A DNA stretch of 55,341 bases from JAXLWB01 sp046328715 (GTDB lineage: Bacteria > Chloroflexota > Anaerolineae > Caldilineales > Caldilineaceae). Below are positions 16,699-25,499 of this stretch, piece by piece. The notes beneath the pieces were generated by a model. It saw only the letters and a list, made by a program, of their open reading frames with translations, did not search any database and was not told the DNA's origin. Within the stretch, counting starts at the first letter, position 1. The number at the start of each line of letters is the position of its first letter. A program made the translations under genes and the position numbers. Where the stretch lies: the NCBI GenBank assembly GCA_046328715.1, contig JAXLWB010000065.1, positions 1 to 55,341 on the forward strand, written 5' to 3'.

Positions 16699-17715
16699 TT
16701 ACGATAATTTGACTACCTGCCCACTCGCTGCCGACTGATGGATGGCCAGGGCGCTGCGCAGGAAGTTACGGCTGAGACTGAGTGATACAACGGGTGCGGC
16801 ACCGTCGAGGATGCAGCGTTCCATTGCTTCCACTTCGCACAGATAGGGGTCCATGATTGGCGTTGTAATGGTCGACTGTTGGCCATTGTTGCGGACCAGG
16901 AGGCACTGGCTTTCCTTGCCCGTCAACCCTGGTTTCCAAGGTTCGATCACTTGCAGGCTGGCCTGATCACCGACGATGTGTAATCCTTCACGGAAGGGGG
17001 TGCGAATTCCTGAAGATATTTGCGCAACCAGACCATTGGCAAAGTTCAACTGGGCGCGCATCGCCACATCGACACCGCTTTCGCCAATGATGCGATTGGC
17101 AAAGACCTCCTGCGGCAGTTCACCTGCTCCGCCTGCTGCGCCCAAGACCAACGAAACGCTGTTGGGGTAAACGCCGACATCCCACATCGAGCCGCCATGG
17201 AGAGTTGCATTGAGGCGAATATTGGTGGCACGTTCAGCGGGCAGATAAAAATGAAACCAACTATTGATCTGCTGGATGGTTCCCAATTCTCCATTGCGTA
17301 CCAGATCCTGTACTTTCAAGGTTTGCGGGTGGTGGAGGTACATAAACGCCTCAAAGATGGTCACCTGGTTGCGCTGCGCAGCGGTCTCGACTGCGTCCAA
17401 TTCGGCCAGAGTCGTGACCAATGGCTTCTCACAGAGCACATGTTTGCCTGCATCGGCAGCCTTGATCGTCCACTCGCCATGCAGGGTGTTGGGGAGTGGG
17501 TTGTAGATGGCATCGATGTTTGGATCGGCTAGCATCTCTTCATAACTGCCAAACGCCTTGGGAATGTTCTGTTCGACAGCGTAGGCTTTGGCTTTGGCGG
17601 CGTCCCGGCTGGCAACGGCAACCAGTTCACTCCGTTGTGCCGCCCGGATCGGGCCAATCAGCGCCTTATTGATGTTGGCTGTCGAGAGCAAGCCCCAGCG
17701 AACTTTACTTGTCAT
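16699..17715 (-). CDS. Gfo/Idh/MocA-family oxidoreductase
   Basis: A 338-residue protein. The N-terminal Rossmann domain begins VRWGLLSTANINKALIGPI, with the family motif CEKPL (in HVLCEKPLVTT), which carries the catalytic lysine. The C-terminal alpha/beta domain (GSMWDVGVYPN) matches GFO_IDH_MocA_C and the trans-1,2-dihydrobenzene-1,2-diol dehydrogenase-like group. It is an NAD(P)-dependent dehydrogenase, probably of a sugar or cyclitol; the substrate is unknown. AAGGAA lies before the ATG at 17715. A strong hairpin lies 45 bp further upstream. Confidence 0.9.
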   Translation of the reverse strand: MTSKVRWGLLSTANINKALIGPIRAAQRSELVAVASRDAAKAKAYAVEQNIPKAFGSYEEMLADPNIDAIYNPLPNTLHGEWTIKAADAGKHVLCEKPLVTTLAELDAVETAAQRNQVTIFEAFMYLHHPQTLKVQDLVRNGELGTIQQINSWFHFYLPAERATNIRLNATLHGGSMWDVGVYPNSVSLVLGAAGGAGELPQEVFANRIIGESGVDVAMRAQLNFANGLVAQISSGIRTPFREGLHIVGDQASLQVIEPWKPGLTGKESQCLLVRNNGQQSTITTPIMDPYLCEVEAMERCILDGAAPVVSLSLSRNFLRSALAIHQSAASGQVVKLS

Positions 17716-17759
17716 GGTCTGTTCCTTGTATGTTTGGGTGAGGTTGGAGGGGTGAGGCT

Positions 17760-17785
17760 GGAGAGGTGAATTTCTTCACCTCTCC
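17760..17785. repeat. perfect 11-bp hairpin GGAGAGGTGAA / TTCACCTCTCC
   Basis: The arms 17760-17770 and 17775-17785 are perfect complements with a TTTC loop. It lies in the divergent gap upstream of the oxidoreductase. Without a U-tract on either strand it is more likely an intergenic repeat or regulatory palindrome than a terminator. Confidence 0.5.
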
Positions 17786-17905
17786 AACTTCTAAGCTCCT
17801 TCAAATTGCGATAGGGCAAGTGTAACGTGATTAGGAAACTTGTCAAAGCTGAACAGGCGGCTATCGCCATTTTCGGATGGTGAGCTAGTTACAGATGGCT
17901 CTTTC

Positions 17906-17942
17906 CCCTTACTAACGTGCGGGGTTCTGATGTGTGGGTTTT
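17906..17942 (+). repeat. CCCTTACTAACGTGCGGG repeat, copy 1
   Basis: CCCTTACTAACGTGCGGG, then a TTCTG...GTGGGTTT tail, also occurs at 29981-30011. Both copies lie in leaders of plus-strand genes. It is probably a dispersed intergenic element. Confidence 0.6.
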
Positions 17943-17954
17943 GACGGATCTGTA

Positions 17955-18081
17955 GGACAATTTACTTGTCCAAACCACCATTTTGTATTACCATGGAGCA
18001 CAACTTGATACGAGAGCCCACTCGCAAACAAAGCACTGGTGGAGACTGTCACATTTTTTGTGGCGGTCTTTTTTATTTTTA
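17955..18081 (+). promoter_or_regulatory. candidate riboswitch or attenuator leader of nhaA
   Basis: The leader contains a hairpin GGACAA-tttac-TTGTCC (17955-17971). A closed domain follows, whose outer helix pairs ccacca (17975-17980) with tggtgg (18037-18042) and holds an inner hairpin cgag/ctcg (18011-18024). The domain ends one base before the intrinsic terminator at 18044. This aptamer-then-terminator layout, 14 bp before the start codon of a Na+/H+ antiporter, suggests transcription attenuation, perhaps by an ion. I cannot match it to a known Na+ or other riboswitch consensus from memory. Confidence 0.5.
18044..18080 (+). terminator. intrinsic terminator in nhaA leader
   Basis: GACTGTCACA (18044-18053) pairs over all ten bases, with G-U pairs, to TGTGGCGGTC (18059-18068) around a T5 loop. 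It is followed directly by TTTTTTATTTTT. It is upstream of the nhaA start codon at 18095, so it must be read through for expression. Confidence 0.85.
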
Positions 18082-18094
18082 CGGAGAAATTAGC

Positions 18095-19465
18095 ATGTCG
18101 ACAGTTCAAAATTTAGCAACGCAGAGCACAGCCCAGCCAGCAGGACGATCAACGCTGCGCCGAATCCTCGATCCATTTTACGAGTTTACACAACAAGAAG
18201 CCTCCAGCGGGATTCTCTTGATGGTATGTACATTACTTGCGCTACTCTGGGCTAATTCACCGTGGGGTAGCAGCTATGTCAACCTGTGGGAGAGTAAAGT
18301 CATGCTCGGCAGTTCATCCTTTGGGCTTTCGCTCTCGCTTCTGCACTGGATCAACGATGGGTTGATGGCGATCTTCTTTTTTGTCGTAGGGCTTGAGATA
18401 AAACGCGAGATTCTGATCGGTGAGTTGGCATCGCTTAAGAAAGCCGCGCTACCCATTGTGGCGGCGATTGGCGGGATGGTGGTTCCTGCCCTACTATTTT
18501 CCCTCTTCAATGCAAATGGGGAAGGAGCAAGTGGCTGGGGTGTGCCAATGGCAACGGATATTGCCTTCGCCGTTGGAATTTTGGCGCTGCTCGGTCGTCA
18601 CGTTCCGACCTCACTCAAGATTTTTCTCACTGCGCTGGCCATCGTCGATGACATGGGCGCAGTACTCGTGATTGCACTTTTCTACTCACATGGCTTAATC
18701 TGGAGCTATTTGCTGCTTGCTGCTCTGCTCTTACTATTGCTCTTTGTTTGCAACTGGGCAAACGTTCATCATCCACTGCCCTACCTGTTCCTCGGAGCGA
18801 TTCTATGGTTGGCATTGCTTGGGTCTGGTATCCACGCGACGATTGCTGGCGTGTTGTTAGCAATGACCATCCCTGCAAACCGACGCATTGACACCGAACA
18901 GTTCACCGAGCAAGCCAGCGCAATACTACACGAACTGAAGCGGGCTGTAGCTGACGACGAGAATGTCAATGCCGTACGCCAGAACGCAGTTCAGAGCTTG
19001 GAAGAAGCATGCGAAGCAGCCGAATCGCTACTGCAACGTCTTGAGCACAATTTGCATCCTTGGGTCGCCTTTCTGATTATGCCACTCTTTGCGCTGGCCA
19101 ATGCAGGAGTCAGATTGGAAAACAGCATTACAACTGTTCTCAGCCACCCTGTCAGTTGGGGTGTCATCGTTGGGCTTGTCCTCGGCAAACAAGTAGGGAT
19201 CACGCTCTTTTCCTGGTTGGCAGTCAAAATGCACTGGGCAAATTTACCAGGCCAGGTTTCCTGGATTCAAATTTACGGTGCCGCCTGGCTCGCTGGTATT
19301 GGTTTCACCATGTCGCTCTTTATCGCAAGCCTAGCCTTTAGCGATCCCTTACTGCTTGTAATGACCAAGATCAGCATCCTGATTGCTTCGACTTTGGCAG
19401 GGATCGGTGGTTGGCTTCTGTTACGCACCAGAAGTGACAAGATGACAGATGACAGGATACACTGA
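18095..19465 (+). CDS. nhaA: Na+/H+ antiporter NhaA
   Basis: A 456-residue protein. The ATG at 18095 has GGAGA nine bases upstream and sits after the leader terminator. An earlier in-frame start would place the leader inside the coding region and is rejected. The protein is strongly hydrophobic with about 11-12 membrane segments. It has the NhaA signature aspartates in ATDIAFAVGILALLG (about residue 155) and in the ion-binding ALAIVDDMGAVLVIALFY (about 184-185). It exchanges Na+ (or Li+) for protons across the inner membrane, for pH and sodium homeostasis. A soluble insertion rich in acidic and polar residues (~265-310) is longer than in E. coli NhaA. The leader suggests conditional expression. 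Confidence 0.95.
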   Translation: MSTVQNLATQSTAQPAGRSTLRRILDPFYEFTQQEASSGILLMVCTLLALLWANSPWGSSYVNLWESKVMLGSSSFGLSLSLLHWINDGLMAIFFFVVGLEIKREILIGELASLKKAALPIVAAIGGMVVPALLFSLFNANGEGASGWGVPMATDIAFAVGILALLGRHVPTSLKIFLTALAIVDDMGAVLVIALFYSHGLIWSYLLLAALLLLLLFVCNWANVHHPLPYLFLGAILWLALLGSGIHATIAGVLLAMTIPANRRIDTEQFTEQASAILHELKRAVADDENVNAVRQNAVQSLEEACEAAESLLQRLEHNLHPWVAFLIMPLFALANAGVRLENSITTVLSHPVSWGVIVGLVLGKQVGITLFSWLAVKMHWANLPGQVSWIQIYGAAWLAGIGFTMSLFIASLAFSDPLLLVMTKISILIASTLAGIGGWLLLRTRSDKMTDDRIH

Positions 19466-19527
19466 AATCTCTGTCACCTCTTCACCTTGCCCCTTGTCAT
19501 CTTTACTCACTGTGGTATCATTCTCCA

Positions 19528-21492
19528 ATGCCAACAGACCGATTTGAATGGCTTGAGATCCCCGACGACACGGGACCAAAGCTCAAACACAAAGAAAAAA
19601 GCAGCGAAGCCGTGATGGGCAAACGCTGTCCACAGTGTAGCTGGCTCGATGAAGAGACGGCAACCTCCTGCTTTCGCTGCGGCTACCGTTACAATGTCGA
19701 CCATGCGATGGCCGGGCGCATTGCTGATCTCGGTGTCAGCCTGCCGCCGCGCCTGATCGAAACGCCGCAAAGCCTGGAGAATTTCTTCCGCATCCATGGG
19801 CGGATTCGCCTACCCGAATCGCTTCCTATCTATCAACTGCGCCAACGTACCGAGCAGCTCCGCCTCAGCCGTGGCTTTGACCAACTGCTCTGCCTGGAAG
19901 AGCTGGAAGTGGAACATTATGAGCATCAACTACACGCGGCGCTGCGAGCGTTGCGTGAGATGCGTGGACGGGCGCTGCTGGCCGACGAAGTGGGATTGGG
20001 CAAGACCATCGAAGCTGGCATCGTCATGAAGGAGTTGCTGGCACGTGGTCTGGTGCGCACTGTGCTAGTGCTCACCCCTGCCTCACTCACCGAGCAGTGG
20101 CGCGAAGAGTTAGGCAACAAGTTCCACGAAGAGTTCAGCGTGATCGATGAGGCCAACCGTTGGAACGAACTAAAAGAGGCCGAGTTTGGGCGTTGGATCG
20201 TCAGCCTGGATCGAGCAAAACTGAAAAATCATTCCGAAGGCATTCTGGGACGCGACTACGATTTACTGATCGTCGATGAGGCGCACAAGCTCAAGAATCG
20301 CAGCACGCTTGCCTGGCAGTTTGTCAACCAGATTCGCAAACGCTACGTTTTGATGCTCACCGCTACCCCTGTGCAAAACGACTTGATGGAGTTGTACAGC
20401 CTGATCACCATCCTTTCGCCTGGTCAACTGGGTACGGTGCGCGGTTTTCGTCGCCATTTTCTCGACCAGGCAGATTCACGCCGTCCCAAGAACGCACCTT
20501 CCCTGCGCCGTCTGCTCAACGATGTGATGATCCGCAACCGGCGGAGCAAGGTCGATGTCAAATTTCCCAAGCGCAAAGCCGCCATCTATCACCTCACGCT
20601 CAGCACGGAGGAATGGCAGCTCTACGCCGAGGTGACGGACTACATTCGGCGCCGCTTCAAAGATGCGGATAGCAGCAAACATCTGCGATTGACCCTGGTT
20701 ACCCTACAAAAGGAGCTTTCAAGCAGTCCGCAGGCAGTGGCACATACACTGCGCGCCATGGTCAAGGATACCAGCCACAGTGACAATGTCCGGGCCGAGT
20801 TACAACGCTTTCTCGAACTGGCCGATTCGATTCCTATCGGGCGCAAACTACGGGCAGTTCAAGAAATTCTGGCTCGCTTTCCTGGCAAATTTCTGATTTT
20901 TACCGAGTACCGCCAGACGCTTGACACAATCTTGCATCACTTACAGCAAAGTGGCATCAGTGCCGTTGGCTTTCATGGTGGCCTATCGATCGAGCAGAAG
21001 GAGGCGGCAGTCGCCGCTTTCCGTGGCACTGGTAACGGCAAGGATGGGGTGCGCGTTTTGGTCAGCACGGAAAGCGGTGCCGAGGGACGCAATCTGCAAT
21101 TCTGCCATCAATTGATCAACTACGATCTACCCTGGAACCCGATGCGTGTCGAACAGCGCATTGGACGGCTACATCGACTGGGGCAACAAAACGATGTCAC
21201 GATCTTCAACCTGAGTTGCAATGAGACGATCGAAGCGCACGTGATCGACCTGCTTGCGCGTAAGATTCGCATGTTTGAGTTGGTGATCGGTGAACTTGAT
21301 TTGATCCTGGGCAATGTGGAAGGGGCCAAGTCATTCGAAGATCTGCTACGCGAAGCGTGGCAAGCGGCCAGCAACAATGACGATCTGGCCAAACGGATCG
21401 ACGCCCTGGGCGATGTACTCGTCCGCGCTCGGCGTGACTATGAACGGGTACGCGAAAGCAACGTGCTGCTGGATGAGACGTTGGACAGGTGA
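19528..21492 (+). CDS. SNF2/RapA-type helicase with N-terminal zinc ribbon
   Basis: A 654-residue protein. Near residues 34-56 is a four-cysteine zinc ribbon (CPQC...CFRC). The SNF2 ATPase core follows: motif I DEVGLGKTIEAG (~153), motif II DEAH in LLIVDEAHKLKN (~250), motif III LTATP. The helicase C-terminal lobe has FLIFTEYRQTLD, STESGAEGRNLQF and motif VI QRIGRLHRLGQ (~543-553). This matches RapA/HepA-like SNF2 proteins, double-stranded-DNA translocases that remodel protein-DNA or RNA polymerase complexes. It is shorter than RapA (968 residues) and lacks RapA's Tudor-like N-terminus. DISARM or other defence helicases share the core, but no defence partner lies nearby. It starts 60 bp after nhaA. 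Confidence 0.9.
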   Translation: MPTDRFEWLEIPDDTGPKLKHKEKSSEAVMGKRCPQCSWLDEETATSCFRCGYRYNVDHAMAGRIADLGVSLPPRLIETPQSLENFFRIHGRIRLPESLPIYQLRQRTEQLRLSRGFDQLLCLEELEVEHYEHQLHAALRALREMRGRALLADEVGLGKTIEAGIVMKELLARGLVRTVLVLTPASLTEQWREELGNKFHEEFSVIDEANRWNELKEAEFGRWIVSLDRAKLKNHSEGILGRDYDLLIVDEAHKLKNRSTLAWQFVNQIRKRYVLMLTATPVQNDLMELYSLITILSPGQLGTVRGFRRHFLDQADSRRPKNAPSLRRLLNDVMIRNRRSKVDVKFPKRKAAIYHLTLSTEEWQLYAEVTDYIRRRFKDADSSKHLRLTLVTLQKELSSSPQAVAHTLRAMVKDTSHSDNVRAELQRFLELADSIPIGRKLRAVQEILARFPGKFLIFTEYRQTLDTILHHLQQSGISAVGFHGGLSIEQKEAAVAAFRGTGNGKDGVRVLVSTESGAEGRNLQFCHQLINYDLPWNPMRVEQRIGRLHRLGQQNDVTIFNLSCNETIEAHVIDLLARKIRMFELVIGELDLILGNVEGAKSFEDLLREAWQAASNNDDLAKRIDALGDVLVRARRDYERVRESNVLLDETLDR

Positions 21493-21539
21493 CAAGATGA
21501 TACTGCTGGCGAATTCAACAAAGGGAATCAATTCCCTTG

Positions 21540-21609
21540 CTAACATCGAGAAGTGCCTGAAGGCACTAGGGGAACGTATCCAGTGCCTGAAGGCACTTCT
21601 CGATGTTAG
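21540..21609. repeat. 70-bp nested palindrome
   Basis: 28-bp arms (21540-21567 and 21582-21609) around a 14-bp spacer are complementary except for two central bases. Those two form the loop of a smaller palindrome, AGTGCCTGAAGGCACT, present in each arm. The structure can form a long hairpin or a cruciform. It lies 48 bp after the helicase stop, with no U-tract. Confidence 0.75.
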
Positions 21610-21740
21610 TAGCCGATTTTAATCAGGCAGCAATTTCGCCAGCAGAATCAACAGGATGACAAGGTGCAAAAATTCTGTTAGTCTGTTCCTCCTGTCGTCT
21701 TATTTTATAAGGTTACTGCCGGAATTCCTCGACCAACGAT

Positions 21741-23810
21741 TCAGCAAAGTTGCCGCTGCACGCTTTCTTGCCACCTTCGTTCAAAAAATGGCAGATCATC
21801 GAGCCACACTTGCAGGGAAATGTCGGTGTGAAAGTAGGTTTGATCACTCTGGATCACCATATCTGCCTGTACCGCAATCAGATGGTTATCCACTTGCAAA
21901 CGGTAGACGACAGCACTGCTAAATCGCACATCCGCCGGGTTCTGCTCGTTTACCCGCATCTGTAACCGTTCAGCGGTAAAGATACGGTCCCCATTCGGCA
22001 GCCACTGCTCATCGCCATCGTAAATATGAACATGTCTGGTGCCAGCAATCACATCCTCCATCATCTGCCAGACTGGCTCTACAGGCTGATAGGAGCCAAT
22101 CTCGATTAGCTCAGGAGCAGTTGCTTTCATGGATGGCAAGGTCATCTTTGCCGCAGTGTCGAGCAGCGGCAGTCGAATCTGTGAAGAAGTGGACGCGCCA
22201 CAGTGCAACTGATTCATTCCTGGATAGGGCGAAGGCCAAATCACAGGCCAATAGGCGCTGGCTACACTGACCCGGATACGATGCCCTGGCGCAAAATGAT
22301 AACAGGTAGCCCGCAACTTCAACTGGATCGCCATGATTTCGTCTGGGTCAATCACTTTGGGATCGGCATGGCTGAGGCGATGGGTTAGATTCAGCACCCC
22401 TGCACTGACTTGGGCTGAGGTGCCATCGGGGGCCACGTCGGTCAGGCGGACGACGACATGGGCGACCGGCGCACTCGCTTGCAGATAAAGCCACGCTTCG
22501 GGAAAGCCAAGCAGGTCAAGTGCTTGAGTCAATGGCTCACTGGTAAAGGTCAAGGAGAGTGCCTCATCCGGGCGTAGATCGCGCCCCAGCCCATTCGGCC
22601 CGGCGCCGCCGCCCCAGCAGAGGCTGGCTTGGGTACCGAGCGTCGGGCGATGTGGATAGGAGAGAGTGATTGGGAGGGGGTAGGGGTGGGGGGTGAGGCC
22701 GGTATCGGTGAGGAAGAGATTGAGGTAGGGAGATGGAGAGATAGGGAGGTGAGGGAATGGGTTTCTATACTCCTCATCTCCCCATCTCCCTATCCTTCCA
22801 ACTCCTATCCACTCTCCCTGCAACTCCGGCACAAATGCACCTGGCGCTGTGTATTCACGACGAAAGACGACGAGCGTTGGCTCAGCCATGACATCGTTCT
22901 CAATCGCTTTGAGCCAATAGTCAAAGAAGCGCACCATTTCGTGCAGCCAGTCGAGATTGGGTCCTGGTTCGGCACTGTCGGGAGGCGTGTGCACCCAGGG
23001 ACCAATCAGCGTCTTGCGTGGCGCGCTACAACGATGATGCATACGAAATGCGCTATCCACATAGCCATCGTGCCAGCCGGCGATTTGGAAGATCGCACAT
23101 TGGATACGGTCATAGTTCGGGGCGAGCGATCCCCGTCGCCAGTAGTCGCCGTCGGTTTGGTGGCGCAGCCAAGTTAGCACCCAAGGAGGCGTCTGTTCCA
23201 AACGCTCACGCCAAAGCGTCTGCCACTCCGTAGGAAAATAGCGAGGGCTGGGTGGTAAGGCATTCATACCGATTTGGCTGGCGGCATATTGGGAAAATTC
23301 GCTCACCACCATGCAGCCACCGATGTAGTGGACGTCGTCGGTATAACAGTCATCGGTGGCGTACATCGGCACAATTGCCTTGAGATGGGGCGGCTGCAAC
23401 ATGGCGACCTGGATCGCTGCAAAACCGCCCCAACTGATGCCCCACATGCCAACGTTGCTGTTACTCCACGGCTGAGCCGCCAACCACTCGACCACATCGT
23501 AGCCATCCTGGGTTTCGGCTGTTGTGTACTCGTCGTAGGCGATACCCAAACTTGAACCGGTCCCGCGCACGTCGAGCCGACAGCAGACATAGCCGCGTTG
23601 CGCCAGGTAGGTCATGCGCTGTTCATCGGCAATGGTGCGCCAATCGTCCTTGCGATAGGGAATCATCTCCAAAATGGCGGGAAAGCGTTCGTCAGCGCTC
23701 TGCGGTTCCGGCAACCAGAGATTGGCCGAGAGCAACGTGCCATCTCGGGCCGGGATTTGTAGGTGACGCTGGGTGTTTACCGTGTAGTGTGGGGCTGAGA
23801 TGTTGCTCAT
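21741..23810 (-). CDS. CocE/NonD-family alpha/beta hydrolase
   Basis: A 689-residue protein of the X-Pro dipeptidyl-peptidase S15/CocE family. The N-terminal alpha/beta hydrolase domain has the nucleophile elbow in GMWGISWGGF. The oxyanion region lies around MIPYRKDDW, with the acid and His in the second half of the domain (GPWVHTPPDS). The C-terminal jelly-roll domain (XPP_PepX C) follows, with LYLQASAPVAHVVVRLTDVAPDG and GHRIRVSVASAYWP. It probably hydrolyses an ester or amide; the substrate is unknown. The start MSNISAPHY at 23810 is chosen from family alignment; its ribosome-binding site is weak. Residues ~342-390 are a low-complexity Pro/Ser/Tyr insertion encoded by a palindromic repeat. 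Confidence 0.88.
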   Translation of the reverse strand: MSNISAPHYTVNTQRHLQIPARDGTLLSANLWLPEPQSADERFPAILEMIPYRKDDWRTIADEQRMTYLAQRGYVCCRLDVRGTGSSLGIAYDEYTTAETQDGYDVVEWLAAQPWSNSNVGMWGISWGGFAAIQVAMLQPPHLKAIVPMYATDDCYTDDVHYIGGCMVVSEFSQYAASQIGMNALPPSPRYFPTEWQTLWRERLEQTPPWVLTWLRHQTDGDYWRRGSLAPNYDRIQCAIFQIAGWHDGYVDSAFRMHHRCSAPRKTLIGPWVHTPPDSAEPGPNLDWLHEMVRFFDYWLKAIENDVMAEPTLVVFRREYTAPGAFVPELQGEWIGVGRIGRWGDEEYRNPFPHLPISPSPYLNLFLTDTGLTPHPYPLPITLSYPHRPTLGTQASLCWGGGAGPNGLGRDLRPDEALSLTFTSEPLTQALDLLGFPEAWLYLQASAPVAHVVVRLTDVAPDGTSAQVSAGVLNLTHRLSHADPKVIDPDEIMAIQLKLRATCYHFAPGHRIRVSVASAYWPVIWPSPYPGMNQLHCGASTSSQIRLPLLDTAAKMTLPSMKATAPELIEIGSYQPVEPVWQMMEDVIAGTRHVHIYDGDEQWLPNGDRIFTAERLQMRVNEQNPADVRFSSAVVYRLQVDNHLIAVQADMVIQSDQTYFHTDISLQVWLDDLPFFERRWQESVQRQLC
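22724..22795. repeat. palindromic low-complexity insertion inside hydrolase gene
   Basis: The arm tagggagatggagagatagg (from about 22726) pairs with ctcatctccccatctcccta (to about 22793), with roughly four mismatches. It is of the same style as the intergenic repeats, yet it lies inside the hydrolase coding region and is in frame. Confidence 0.6.
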
Positions 23811-23859
23811 GGTAGGTGGTACGATTGCAAGTGAAAGGTTGCAGATAGGTATGACAGTC

Positions 23860-23995
23860 TTGAAATGAATTCCAGGCTGAAAATTCAAGCCTGCTAAAGT
23901 CAGGCTCACACCAAGCTTCTTGGAACCTGATAGTTTACCAAGAGTTTGAGTCGGCCTTTAGCCGACTTTGGCTGTGAGCCTGAAATTCATTTCAA
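23860..23995. repeat. intergenic inverted repeat with TCGGCCTTTAGCCGAC hairpin
   Basis: ttgaaatgaattccaggct (23860-23878) is inverted at 23977-23995 with one mismatch. Inside it, gtcggcctttagccgac forms a second hairpin, and ggct...agcct words recur. It lies in the 240-bp gap between the P450 and the hydrolase. I see no gene there. Confidence 0.65.
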
Positions 23996-24048
23996 GGCGA
24001 TGGGTTTCTGAACTTCATTGAGTAACACGATTGAATAAACAGTTGGAA

Positions 24049-25419
24049 TTACCCAAGCTGCTTAATTCTCATTTTCAAGCCATATTTCGGCCGCATGGTG
24101 ATCGAAGGTTGTGGTTCGATGCGCTGGCCGGGGATCAACTCAAAGTCAAACTTCTGCGCCAAAGTTGCTAGCATCAACTGGGCTTCCATCAAGGCAAATT
24201 GTTGACCAATGCAGATGCGTGGCCCACCACCAAAGGGAAAGTAAGCGTATTTGGGCAGGCGCTTCAGCAGATCATTCGCCCAGCGTTCGGGAAGAAATTG
24301 GTTAGGATTTGCGTACCAGCGAGGATCACGATGGACTCCATATTGCGTCATGCCGACCTGAGCGCCCTTAGGGATCAGATAGCCGCCGATCTCGACATCC
24401 TCGAGCGCCTCCCTTTCAATCGTCCAGGCTGGCGGCATCAACCGCATCGACTCGGCAATGATGTAACCCGTATAGGGCAAATTGGGCAGATCGGCCAGGG
24501 TCGGCGAACGGCCATTGAGCACCTGGCGCAACTCCTGCTGTAGTTTTTGTTTGGCTTGTGGGTTAGCATCGAGCAACCACCAAGTCCAGGAGAGGGTTAG
24601 CGCGGTGGTTTCATGCCCGGCCAGGAACATCGTCTTACACTCGTCGAGCAGTTGCTGATCGCTCATACCGCTACCATCTTCATCACGGGCGGCGAGGAAC
24701 ATCCCGATGAGATCGCCTTTATCTTCATGGTTGGCCCGTCGCTCTTCAATTACGGTTCGGACAATTTCATCTAAACGGGAAACTGCCTGATGATAGCGCT
24801 TGTTGGAAGCAATTGGCAATTCCCGCCCCAAAATTGCCTCGGCGACATTAATCAAACCACTGGTTGCAAAACGGGCCATAATAGCATCAAGAATCTCCCC
24901 GATTTCAGTGACCTCGCCAGTTGCTTCCTTGTTGAAAAGGGTCTTTGCCACCACTTCAAGGGTCAATCGCATCATTTCGCTGTGCAGATCACGCACCTCG
25001 CCCTCTTTCCAGTCGGCAATTAACCGATTGGTGTAATTGACCATCGTGGTTCCATAGGCCGCAATGCGCTGCCGATGAAAGGCAGGTTGGGCTAGGCGGC
25101 GTTGTCGCAGCCAGAAGTCACCATCGCTAGCCAGCAAACCGTTACCAAAGACGGGACGCGAAAATTCCTTCAATGACTTTGACTTTTGAAATTTAGCATT
25201 TTTGGTCAGCAACACTTCTTCAATCAAGTCGGGATGAGTAACCAAGTAGAAATTGTTGCCTATCACACGAATGGCGACGATTTCGTCGTAGCGGTGGACA
25301 CAACTCTCCAGAAACTTGATCACATCTCGGCTCAGCGGCCAAAGGTTGCCAAGGAATGGCCAGCCGCGTAGTATGGGAACTTGCTTGGAATGGGTCGAAT
25401 TGAGAGTGAGGGTTGTCAT
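24049..25419 (-). CDS. cytochrome P450
   Basis: A 456-residue protein with all the P450 landmarks. It has the I-helix AGHETTALTLSWTWWLL with the proton-relay Thr, the ExxR motif in ESMRLMPPAW, the meander ending near PERW, and the heme-binding loop FPFGGGPRICIGQQFA with Cys403. It has no N-terminal membrane anchor, so it is a soluble monooxygenase of the CYP102/CYP110-like bacterial group that often acts on fatty acids or other lipids. No ferredoxin or reductase domain is fused, so it needs separate redox partners. The TetR gene upstream on the same strand (69-bp gap) probably controls it. Confidence 0.95.
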   Translation of the reverse strand: MTTLTLNSTHSKQVPILRGWPFLGNLWPLSRDVIKFLESCVHRYDEIVAIRVIGNNFYLVTHPDLIEEVLLTKNAKFQKSKSLKEFSRPVFGNGLLASDGDFWLRQRRLAQPAFHRQRIAAYGTTMVNYTNRLIADWKEGEVRDLHSEMMRLTLEVVAKTLFNKEATGEVTEIGEILDAIMARFATSGLINVAEAILGRELPIASNKRYHQAVSRLDEIVRTVIEERRANHEDKGDLIGMFLAARDEDGSGMSDQQLLDECKTMFLAGHETTALTLSWTWWLLDANPQAKQKLQQELRQVLNGRSPTLADLPNLPYTGYIIAESMRLMPPAWTIEREALEDVEIGGYLIPKGAQVGMTQYGVHRDPRWYANPNQFLPERWANDLLKRLPKYAYFPFGGGPRICIGQQFALMEAQLMLATLAQKFDFELIPGQRIEPQPSITMRPKYGLKMRIKQLG

Positions 25420-25446
25420 GTCAATCTCCTAGATAAAAGGGACAAA

Positions 25447-25499
25447 GTGGCGGAGTAAAGCAGTAACATTGTCGCTTTGCAACTCTGCTACTCCGCTAC
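25447..25499. repeat. TTTGCAACTCTGC-type inverted repeat
   Basis: gtggcggagtaaagcag (25447-25463) is inverted in ctgctactccgctac (25485-25499), with tttgcaactctgct between. It overlaps the last codons of the TetR gene, so its C-terminal LVAE and stop are supplied by the repeat. It belongs to the family at 15113-15163. Confidence 0.55.

Noticed and set aside
19528..21492. DISARM- or other defence-type helicase
   Set aside because: The SNF2 core fits, but no methyltransferase, phospholipase-D or other defence partner is nearby, and housekeeping SNF2/RapA proteins fit as well.
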